Shown piece after piece: positions 7,611-14,257 of a stretch of 14,257 nucleotides of DNA. Where the stretch lies: positions 1-14,257 of the forward strand of contig JAGFNK010001144.1 of NCBI GenBank assembly GCA_025769875.1. Reading direction: 5' to 3'. Position numbers and translations under genes: made by a program. The stretch's first letter is position 1. Each line of letters begins with the position of its first letter. The stretch is from Russula earlei. Lineage: Eukaryota; Basidiomycota; Agaricomycetes; Russulales; Russulaceae. The notes below the pieces were generated by a model. It saw only the letters and a list, made by a program, of their open reading frames with translations. It was not told where the DNA came from and ran no database searches.

Positions 7611-7950
7611 GGGATATGCAACTTGCCACTCATCGGCAGAATCTGATAAATTGCCCTCCCAATATGTAGCCAAGTGATTGCTTCCATGGTAGCCAAGCTG
7701 TATGTGATAAGCACCCTCTCAGATCTGCATGCTGTCCCTCCAAAACATTTGGAACATGGACACAAATAAGACCCAAGATATAGAACTGAGAGTGGATGCA
7801 GTGGACCAATGGATTGTCCCAACAATGCTAAGTGAGGATGGCATAAACAGTGTGGCAGAATATGTGCAACTGGCAGGGTAAGGTAGAGTGTGTGTGGTGT
7901 GAGGGAATCTAATGGGGTTTCCAGAGGTGTGGAATGAAGTGCTGACAATC
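7562..7950 (-). pseudogene. Copia integrase-to-RT linker remnant
   Basis: The minus-strand frame from 7948 is open for 128 codons. It ends with YSLATMEAI..., then MLAKIGTWDLN, which corresponds to the 'EAL..W..A...E..SL..NGTW.LV' entry of copia RT. The upstream part is Pro/Leu/His-rich low-complexity linker, as usual between integrase and RT. Confidence 0.65.
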
Positions 7951-8039
7951 TGGTTCATGTGAAAGTAAGGCAGTGAATGTCACTGGTCCTGTAGGGACCA
8001 AGAGTTGTGCAGGGGAAGGAGGGTCAGTAACAATTCCCC

Positions 8040-8420
8040 TGGTGAACAGTATGCGCTCATTGTGTGATAAGATAATGATAGCATGTGCAGATATGCCCTA
8101 CATTGGAAGAAGGTGGAATGTGAAACATCTGGAATAAGTCTGTCTGTCCACTGTGTGGGAAGTGTGTGCCAACTGAGAATGTGTGATGCAGTCTGATTGT
8201 AAGTATTGATGGCAGCATTAGTAGTATGCTCCAGAACCCAATGCTAAGACCAGTGCTGTGCAACTGTGAGTGTGTCTTGTCTTCAAGGGTCTGATTCCAT
8301 CTTATGGCACTCTATTCTCCTGTGGTAAATCTGGCATTGTTAATCTATTTATGATCCCTCATTGAGCAAAGAGTGATCTAAGTGCATGCTGCCTAATAGC
8401 TAGTGCCTTGAAAGATCTTG
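8040..8420 (-). pseudogene. Copia integrase C-terminal core remnant
   Basis: Minus-strand translation in mixed frames shows MPDLPQEN near 8330 (integrase catalytic Glu region, normally PQQNGVAER), then ALGFWSxTTNAAINTYN (8190-8245), QWTDRLIPDVSH and GCRAYLHM (8075-8130). This is the typical order 'GFWGEAL..A.Y..NR....P...W....P..SHLRVFGC.AYVH'. Stops and frameshifts are present. Confidence 0.75.
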
Positions 8421-8723
8421 TGTGCATCAGATTGGCTTAGGTGCTGTAGATAATCTGTAGCCAAGGATCCAATTGCTAAGGGGAAGCCAAGAAAAAAGAA
8501 GTCACATTCACTAGCCAAGCTTGCTAGCCAAGTGCATACCCTGGACAAGATGACTGATCATGATCTGTAGAGCTAAGTGAGATCCAAGTAACGGAATCAC
8601 TGTGATAGATTAATGCACATGGGGACATATGACCCATGCACTGATGCTAGATGTGGAATGATAGGACACTTCTTTGCATGTGTAGAGCTGGAGTTATGAA
8701 GTCAATAAACAATAGATTGTTTT
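8421..8723 (-). pseudogene. Copia GAG-pre-integrase / zinc-binding region remnant
   Basis: After the solo LTR the minus strand resumes with a decayed NNLYRLD-like block, then an LDLTS..DH..CPGCALG-like block near 8520-8590, consistent with the pre-integrase and HHCC region. The central integrase (first catalytic Asp residues) is not recognisable between 8420 and 8520 and may be deleted. Weak similarity, supported by position. Confidence 0.5.
8719..8723. repeat. Decayed target-site duplication GTTTT / GTTCT
   Basis: GTTTT at 8719-8723 and GTTCT at 9196-9200 flank the LTR at 8724-9195. They differ by one C-to-T transition. Confidence 0.65.
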
Positions 8724-9195
8724 TGTTGAAAATATGCAGTGTGTGTGATTAGATAGCAGCAGATGATAAGATTGCAGGGCAGCTCTATCAGACAATAGTT
8801 CAGTTTGGTTGACACAAAACTGATATAAACCTATCAGACAATAGCTACAACATGTCATTAGTACTGCAAGATAAGATATCATAGAGTAAATACTCACTTC
8901 AGTTTGGTTGACACAAAACTGAAGCAATCTATGTACTTTGTGGCATTCTTAAGTACCTGAGACCGCCACCAGATACAGTACAGCTAACTACCATCATGGA
9001 TCACTAAGTATGTCTGAGGATCAGTGGTAGCTAGCTACTGATTGTTCTAAATCACCTCATCAGTGTAACTAACGTGCACTGCAGCATATGAGCTGAGCCA
9101 GTGATGCCCAGTCTGGGTGAGCTGATGCATCAATGCATCAGCATTGTGATTGCATCACAAAGCACCTGATACTCTGAGCAGTGCAGATCTCAACA
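8724..9195 (-). mobile_element. Solo LTR, family C subtype 1 (472 bp, minus)
   Basis: TGTTGA at 8724 and TCAACA at 9190-9195 are perfect inverted termini, with near-matching 5-bp flanks. On the minus strand it starts TGTTGAGATCTGCACTGCTC, like the LTR at 2589. The copia pre-integrase region is recognisable on both sides, so it is inserted within that older gene. It contains two copies of a hairpin (8897-8924 and 8800-8823), each next to a CTGATAG motif, i.e. an internal duplication of the R region. Three CpGs or fewer. Confidence 0.8.
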
Positions 9196-9560
9196 GTTCT
9201 CCAGATAGCTGTGCACAATGTTCCAATCTTTGATGTGTAAATTTGAACACCCCTCTTGAGTGGAAGTGATGGATGCATCCCCTGTTCTGACGTAGCATAT
9301 GCACTGAGTAGTTGCATGCATCAGCCTTTGGTACATGTATGATATCTATGAGGGATAATAGGGTATCTCCAACTCCTTCCGGCCAGCAGGACAAACACCA
9401 ATCCAGTCCAGATCTATCTGATGACTGCAAGACCTCCCAGAGTAATGCATCTGGAGGCTGGAGCACAATAAATGAAGTCTGGAGTCTGGAATGGACTAAT
9501 GTAATGGGTAGCTCTGGAGTCAATCAAGATCTAGCCACTGCAAAAAGGGAAACCCAAATC
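9196..9560 (-). pseudogene. Copia protease / pre-integrase remnant
   Basis: Minus-strand frame from 9523 shows LVHSRLQTSFIV, then in a shifted frame ASRCIT (normally DSGASRCIT, the aspartic protease site), then GVGDTLLSLIDIIHVPKADA and SVHMLRQNxGCIHHFHSRGVFKFTH, which match the LHVP..LLSV region upstream of GAG-pre-integrase. The catalytic Asp of the protease is not visible. It continues into the 8421-8723 part once the solo LTR is ignored. Confidence 0.75.
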
Positions 9561-10199
9561 TCATCTTCATTGGATGTCCAATACCTTGGTGATAGTAGCA
9601 GTAGTGTTACAGTGTTGCAGCTGTTTGGAGTGTTAGCTCAAGGTTTGGTGGGGCCAAGTCTCTGTGACTTGGTTCAAGGGTTCAATGGGGCTGGCTCAAA
9701 GAGACCAGTTCAAAGGTTTAGCATCTCAAGATTAAGTCAAGTGATGACTAATCCACAGACAGAGTTGATCTTCTGGTTTCACAGAAGAGGAGGATGATGA
9801 GAGAGAAGCAGAGGAGGAAGAGGAACACAAAGGTTCCTTGTGATGAGCTCAGGTCAAGCAGAGTGTAAGCCAGCACAAGCAAGTTGTGATTGAGAGAGGA
9901 TACAGGGCAATAGATGCAACAGGAAATGGGACAAAGCTAAGCTTGGGGCATTCCCCAGCTTTTACAGGCACTTAAATACTGTATGTAGCAAGGCTATACA
10001 GTACCATATGTGGAACAATAGATAAAAAGTTAGGCCAATAGCAAAAAGGGATCAGACATTACATGAAACACAAAAGATGAAACAGTAAGGGGATCATGAT
10101 CAAGGGATGAAACTGTAACTAAGGGGATGATTTATGTAAGAAGAGGAATCAAGGGTGAATGGTAACCTAGGAGGGACAGATCACAACAAGTAGTGCCCA
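9561..10199. other. No gene seen; CpG-free, polypurine tract
   Basis: A purine-only run of about 45 bases around 9783-9827 would encode an acidic Glu-rich stretch on + or a Ser-rich one on minus. The gag end of the minus-strand copia element may extend into the first part, but no zinc knuckle is visible. A 161-codon + frame (9312-9797) lies antisense to the protease remnant and has no recognisable domain. Confidence 0.5.
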
Positions 10200-10812
10200 C
10201 TATGTACATGCTGACATTCCTGTCAGTGCCTGTCATTCTGTCTTTTGTCACCTACTCCTCTTCTGAAAATGTGCCTCTCTCTCTGTCACAAGTACCGGTG
10301 TCTCAGACCGGACTGGCAACTGGACAAGCCTACCTGGACAAGCCTCACATTTCCCATGCGTTTTATGACTCACTTAGCCTCGCATGTACCACTACCTTCC
10401 AGCGTGTTCCAGTATGATCACCTTGTCTCTACCTCATGCCTGCTATTTGATATAGTAGTATCTGTCTATATAAACCTATCAGTAAGAAGAGAACAAGCCC
10501 TAAGCTTGTTCTCTTGTGAAATATCACTGGATTCAGCTTCGGAACTGTAGGCTTGCAGGCAATCAAGCAAACGTCTCAGAAACTCCTCCATCTCTCTAAG
10601 TCTTCAAATGCAAAGACTTATCCATTGTATTTCCTCTCCATGGTACACACTAGCCTTAGCTGTGTTGTCACCGAGAACCCTGAATCTCACGAGAGCTTGT
10701 TGTCTTGTTCGACTCAGTGCGCACGTCTCGCGCATGAAACAATTTGTCAGTGACACCGCCCCCAGTTGGTGACACTCTCCTCCCTTTGAAACTTCTTTGT
10801 TTGCCCTGATGT
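10200..10812 (+). mobile_element. LTR-like, CpG-retaining region with promoter; ends not defined
   Basis: The region holds about 15-20 CpGs between 10287 and 10757 while both flanks have almost none, indicating a younger insertion. It has TATATAAA at 10467-10474 and a 12-bp perfect hairpin 13 bp further on. TGACA/TGTCA-type ends are possible (10212 and 10749) but no target duplication was found, so boundaries are open. ORFs of 74-101 codons overlap here in several frames without recognisable motifs. Confidence 0.5.
10467..10515 (+). promoter_or_regulatory. TATA box and 12-bp perfect hairpin
   Basis: TATATAAA at 10467-10474, then AAGAGAACAAGC (10487-10498), loop CCTAA, GCTTGTTCTCTT (10504-10515). 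The stem is perfect. In an LTR this would lie at the start of R. A second 8-bp perfect stem, TAAGTCTT / AAGACTTA, lies at 10597-10604 / 10613-10620. Confidence 0.6.
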
Positions 10813-11399
10813 TGTTGAGATTACCACTGCTTTAGGCAGTCTGATGTAATCACAGCCCAGTCATGTTAACACAATGGCTCCCATGGACTGAGCACTCTTG
10901 GCTCACACATGTCACTTATGCATTGGATCAGCCTGGACCAGCTCAGCTTAGATGCTGCAGTCTGCATTTGTTACAATGATAAGTTAATTGATGACAATCA
11001 GTAGCTACTAACAACTAATCCTTGCTTTAGGCAGTCTGATGTAATCACAGCCCAGTCATGTTAACACAATGGCTCCCATGGACTGGGCACTCCTGGCTCA
11101 CACATGTCACTCATGCATTGGATCAGCCTGGACTGGCTCAGCTCAGATGCTGCAGTCTGCATTGATTACAATGATAAGTTAATTGATGACAATCAGTACT
11201 ACTAATGACTGATCCTTGATGATACAAGTTGGTAGTTATGATTACTTTGCTTAGAGATGCTCTCATGTATTTAAGAGGCTCTCAATTAGCTACATTGCTT
11301 CAGTTTTGTCTTACACAAACTGAAGTGAGTATTCACTGTATCTCATCTTATCCATCATATCTAATCATTCATTGTAGATATCTTTTGATAGGTACAACA
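10813..11399 (+). mobile_element. Family-C LTR subtype 2 (587 bp, +)
   Basis: Starts TGTTGAGATTACCACTGC and ends GGTACAACA. The first ~260 bp of the single-copy form match the minus-strand fragment at 6201-6465. It has a TATA-like TATTTAAG at 11268-11275 and an imperfect hairpin CTTCAGTTTTGT / ACAAACTGAAG (11298-11325). No matching flanking duplication and no internal coding sequence on either side, so it is a solo or recombined LTR. Confidence 0.8.
10829..11218 (+). repeat. 195-bp tandem duplication in LTR U3
   Basis: Units 10829-11023 and 11024-11218 each run from GCTTTAGGCAGTCTGATG to ..GATCCTT / AATCCTT. They differ at a handful of positions, mostly transitions. The fragment at 6201-6465 has a single copy. 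Confidence 0.88.
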
Positions 11400-11406
11400 T
11401 AATCTT

Positions 11407-11440
11407 TACATCAGACTGCCCAAAGCAGTGGTAATCTCAA
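11407..11440 (-). repeat. Inverted 34-bp fragment of a family-C LTR start
   Basis: TTACATCAGACTGCCCAAAG and the next 14 bases match 6430-6462 and are the reverse complement of the first bases of the LTR at 10813. It sits 7 bp after that LTR's 3' end in opposite orientation. Confidence 0.75.
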
Positions 11441-12125
11441 TAATTCATTCCATTCATTTCCTGAATGGCTGAGTTATCACTTGCAGCACTCAATGGGAAG
11501 ATTAGCATCAGCAACATCAGGAAAATCTTAGCAATGCTTAAGCATGCTTAATGGTGCTTAGTGATGCTTCTAAGCACCAGTAAGCTGGGCTTGACATGCT
11601 TAGGCTAAGCATGCTAGGCTAGGTCTCCTCATGAATTTGCTTAGCTGGGCTGCTTATCTTGGGCTTAGGCTGCTTATCTGGGCTTATTGTCTGGCTTATC
11701 TTGGGCTTAGGTGTGGCTCTAACCCACTATTTAAGTGTGTCAAGCATAGTAAGCAGCAAAAGTCCAAAACCAAGTTAAGGCTCATGTTATCAACCAAGAA
11801 TTCTTGAACTTGAACTTGAACTTGAATTTCACAATTTTCCGAGAGTGACTGGTGTGACCAGTGTGATATAAGTGACATGGCATATATGATAACTAATAGG
11901 TTTTTTTTTAATATGAGTTTTGTTTTGCTTGTGATTTGCATATTCATGTATTCATGTATTTGTGTGTGATTGCACATAATGTGATATGTAAGCCCTTTGT
12001 CAGTACCTTTTTTACCTTTCACTTCAGTGTTGCCCCATGCTTTCTTTTCCTGATCTTGATCATCACCTCCCATGCAGACCTGCTCATCAAGAAGCTCTGA
12101 TTCCTCTGCAGAGGAAACCTGAGCA
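11441..12125. other. No gene seen; AT-rich, possible old LTR
   Basis: GCTTAG/GCTTAT words recur from about 11516 to 11712. TATTTAAG lies at 11728-11735, then a perfect palindrome CAAGAATTCTTG (11795-11806) running into four CTTGAA units (11803-11826), then a T-run at 11901. The arrangement of U3-like repeats then TATA then palindrome resembles an LTR, but no termini were found. One CpG only. A 125-codon minus ORF (11696-12073) has no recognisable motif. Confidence 0.4.
11803..11826 (+). repeat. (CTTGAA)4 microsatellite
   Basis: Four perfect hexamer units, preceded by the palindrome CAAGAATTCTTG that overlaps the first unit. Confidence 0.9.
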
Positions 12126-12748
12126 TGTCAAGACACATACTGCTGATCACTTAGGACTCAGGAGCAGGTGGGGCAATAAGTTGGGACAGGTGAATGATAT
12201 TGACAATGATGTTGCCAATGAGGATGAGCCAAATGATGAGAAGGTACCAAAGGGGTACAGGCAGGTGTTGCTGGAGGCAAAGGTGAATGCTAGAGGCCAG
12301 AGTGACAAAGGGGCTTTAAACAAGGCAGTTGTGAAAGAGTACCTTGAGAATGAGGGGAATCTTTAGACAGAGTGGTTGTGGGGAGTACCCTGGAAGATGA
12401 GAGTATCACAAATGGACAGTCTGATGACTGCCAGCTACATTGGGGCTTATATACTTTGTTCAGGGCTGAGTACAAACTATAGGGACTAATCTAGACACTC
12501 TAGTTTCATCCAATAGGGTGCTTGGGGCATAAACTTGCTTGTGTCAGACTTATGGCTGACTGAGGGTATTACTGATCATTGTGGGGCAATGACATTATGA
12601 TGATGTCACTGTCAAGTGCTTGGTGAGCTGATGAGGTCATTGTGGAGCTGCTTGGTCAGCCATGACATCATTGGAGCTAGATGACATCATATGAATTATA
12701 CAAAGAGTCTTGGAGAGTCCATCCACTGTACCAGGTTCTTGGTGGCTA
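12126..12748 (-). mobile_element. Family-A LTR, truncated and CpG-free (minus)
   Basis: Begins TGTCAAGACACATACTGCTG on the + strand and follows the solo LTR 5269 onward through the TATA box (12446-12453, + CTTATATA) and the TGACATCA array to about GGTGGCTAAG, where it stops. The 5' ~200 bp of the LTR are absent. It has no CpG in 623 bp, whereas the homologous part of the young copy has over 20. A 109-codon + frame (12037-12366) crosses the LTR end and is a chance product. Confidence 0.88.
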
Positions 12749-13000
12749 AGTTTTTTTGGATTTTGCTGATGAACTTGACCACATGCACAATGTGTTTCAC
12801 ATGGCCAGCACTGCAGTGAAGACACAGCTCACTACAAAACCCATGGGTGCATATGCATACCCATGGTTTTCGCAGTGTACCTGCCATTTCCATGGGTGTA
12901 CCTGTACCCTTACCCTTACAGGTACAGTGTTCACAGGTATGGGTACAGGTTTGGGGGAAAAAACCCAAGGGTAACCTGTGTCATAGCCCAAAGGGGCCTA
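12749..13000. repeat. Palindromic ACCC/GGGT-rich minisatellite-like DNA
   Basis: The core at about 12838-12972 is built of CCATGGGT, ATACCCATGG, GTACCTGTA, CCCTTACCCTTA and GGGTACAGG words in both orientations. CCATGGGTGCATATGCATAC plus CCATGG (12841-12866) is nearly self-complementary, and GTACCTGTA / TACAGGTAC forms a 9-bp perfect stem (about 12899-12926). No coding signal; overlapping 61-90-codon ORFs reflect the repeat words. Confidence 0.6.
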
Positions 13001-13500
13001 CTTGATGTATGCTACTGAGTTGATATGTACAAGCTAAGATTTAGTTATCATAACCAGATCTAACAAAGTACTTGGAGCAGTTGAGGTGCTCTATATGAAA
13101 CCAGTCCTTTGGAGCTGGATTACTCCACTAGAGAATCTTGTCTCAACACCTGGGGCTTTCATAGATTGGCTATGGCTGTCACTATGACCAAGGACCTGCC
13201 AAGAGACAAAAGCCAATGCCTGCAGAGCCAATTCAGTTCTCTCCAGCTGTGCTCTGCATTAGTCTTGTTCAAAGCTGGAGCTGCAGAAGTCACAGCATCA
13301 CAGCACAGCATATTATATGAGCTTGAATTCAAGTTTTCATGGACACCCTCACTAGAGCATGACTTTCATCCAATTATCTCCCCACCACTAGGGAGGATAT
13401 TATCATGGCTTATCTTGCACTCATGCTCATGCACATGTCATGATCTTGCAGATCTGGAGCACATGCAATTGAGATTGATCACAGGCAAGTGATGCCAAAT
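13001..13500 (+). other. Unrecognised 127-codon ORF region
   Basis: An open frame at 13109-13492 on + (starts MELDYSTRES, ends RLITGK) contains no motif I recognise and no clear intron signals. The stretch is nearly CpG-free like the decayed repeats, and there is no obvious promoter. It could be a fragment of an older gene or chance. Confidence 0.2.
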
Positions 13501-13603
13501 CATGCGCATGCAAAGGCAACTGAGGGATTGCCTTGATACAATACACATTTTGGTATGATCTCATAAGTACTTAGTTACCTTACATCTCAACTTGTTGATA
13601 AGC

Positions 13604-13631
13604 GTTGATGATCATATGCTTGATCATCAAC
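13604..13631. repeat. 11-bp perfect inverted repeat
   Basis: GTTGATGATCA (13604-13614), loop TATGCT, TGATCATCAAC (13621-13631). Confidence 0.9.
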
Positions 13632-13719
13632 ATGCACACCTTTTCTCATAGATTGTGGGCTTGCATAGCCTGCATAGTTTGTCTATTTAAATCAGTAGTT
13701 GGTACTGTTGTTTCCCCTC

Positions 13720-13862
13720 AGTGATTGCTTACATGCACGAGTCACTGAGGTACATTTATTCAGTTATAGTACATATGCACTGTAGACTAATACCTAGATA
13801 GTCATTATCTTATCTAGGTAAATATATATTACAGTGATTGCTTATGCACATGAGTCACTGAG
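13720..13862. repeat. Direct repeat pair, period about 112 bp
   Basis: CAGTGATTGCTTACATGCAC.. at about 13720 and CAGTGATTGCTTATGCACAT.. at about 13832, both ending GAGTCACTGAG. Each is itself flanked by CAGTGA/TCACTG inverted ends. An 8-bp perfect stem CCTAGATA/TATCTAGG lies between them. Confidence 0.75.
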
Positions 13863-14257
13863 TTGTTATCTTATCTAGTGACATATTCTCACATGCATCT
13901 GGCTGCTGCATGCACATTCACTCACAGAACTGGATACACCAATTTATTCACCCCATAGACCTTAATAAAACTACAGCACAACAATTTAAATCCAAATCAA
14001 TATTTTCAAGAGGCCTGTCTGCAATTTGTTTTTGATGTTACCACAGTGCTCATGGTTGTACAACAGGCAGGAAGGGATAAGTCAAGTCTGCTTATAGGCT
14101 AGGGTAAAAGTTGTGCCAGAATGAGTAGACTGTCCATATTTAACCTTTTTTGTCACATTTTTCATGCCCTACTAAAGTCATTACTTATGTAATATAATTT
14201 GTGGCTGCAACAGAGCCTACTCAGCACTTGGAATATTTTACTTTTATTGTCCACTGA

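Larger units (their letters stand above)
13501..14257. other. No gene seen; AT-rich DNA with hairpins and short direct repeats
   Basis: Includes the hairpin at 13604-13631, the duplicated CAGTGATTGCTT..GAGTCACTGAG segment (about 13720 and 13832), the CCTAGATA / TATCTAGG stem (13793-13818) and TTATCTTATCTAG twice (13806, 13866). No reading frame or TE protein motif was found to the end of the window. Confidence 0.5.

Noticed and set aside
8724..9195. 5' LTR of the minus-strand copia element
   Set aside because: Copia gene remnants lie on both sides and the flanks look like a target duplication, so it is a solo LTR inserted in the gene.
9312..9797. 161-codon + ORF
   Set aside because: Antisense to a recognisable copia protease/pre-integrase remnant; no domain of its own.
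12037..12366. 109-codon ORF starting left of the LTR at 12126
   Set aside because: It crosses an LTR boundary in antisense to the LTR, and no homologous frame is kept in the younger copy.
13109..13492. Host protein-coding gene
   Set aside because: No recognisable motif, promoter or intron structure; CpG-poor like the surrounding decayed DNA. Kept only as an unrecognised ORF region.
1..14257. Bacterial, phage or CRISPR-type system
   Set aside because: No ribosome-binding-site/ORF operons and no spaced repeats of CRISPR type; the window is eukaryotic retrotransposon DNA.
1..14257. tRNA or rRNA genes
   Set aside because: No cloverleaf A/B-box pattern or rRNA sequence was noticed on reading; a covariance-model scan would be needed to exclude them formally.

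Overview
The window reads as a transposon graveyard from a filamentous fungus, most likely a basidiomycete (Agaricomycetes). The best-preserved protein signals are Ty1/copia polyprotein pieces of the type common in mushroom genomes, and no intact host gene was recognised. No rRNA, tRNA, CRISPR or bacterial-type operon was seen. The organism assignment is inference from the copia protein style and the CpG decay, not from a marker gene.

Layout. 1-2588: the 3' end of a copia element in + orientation (reverse transcriptase C-terminus, RNase H, polypurine tract). Its RNase H is split by an LTR insertion at 356-2152 (family 'A') flanked by a 5-bp target duplication (GGGCT). That LTR is swollen from about 0.83 kb to 1.8 kb by a 209-bp duplication near its 5' end and by triplication of the promoter-to-3'-end segment (385 bp). 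2589-4323: a stretch with no CpG dinucleotide, holding 33 bp of an LTR start, a roughly 115-bp inverted repeat pair about 1.05 kb apart, and a pyrimidine-rich degraded coding remnant. 4324-6200: a second LTR family ('B'), also tandemly duplicated from promoter to 3' end, whose second unit is interrupted by a clean solo family-A LTR (5269-6096, minus) with 5-bp duplication GGATA. 6201-9560: a minus-strand, heavily mutated copia element (3' LTR fragment, polypurine tract, RT, integrase, GAG-pre-integrase, protease remnants), itself interrupted by a solo family-C LTR (8724-9195). 9560-10200: no gene seen. 10200-10812: a CpG-retaining, LTR-like promoter region. 10813-11399: a + strand family-C LTR with an internal 195-bp duplication. 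11441-12125: AT-rich, possible old LTR. 12126-12748: a truncated, CpG-free family-A LTR (minus). 12749-14257: palindromic minisatellite-like DNA, one unrecognised ORF, then AT-rich DNA with hairpins and direct repeats.

How the parts relate. Nothing here works together as a gene system. The parts record successive insertions into one another. CpG content behaves like a clock: young LTRs keep many CpGs and old copies have almost none, with TpG/CpA in their place, as expected from cytosine methylation and deamination of repeats. Two themes recur across LTR families: a short palindrome just downstream of the TATA box, and tandem duplications that end exactly at the LTR 3' terminus.
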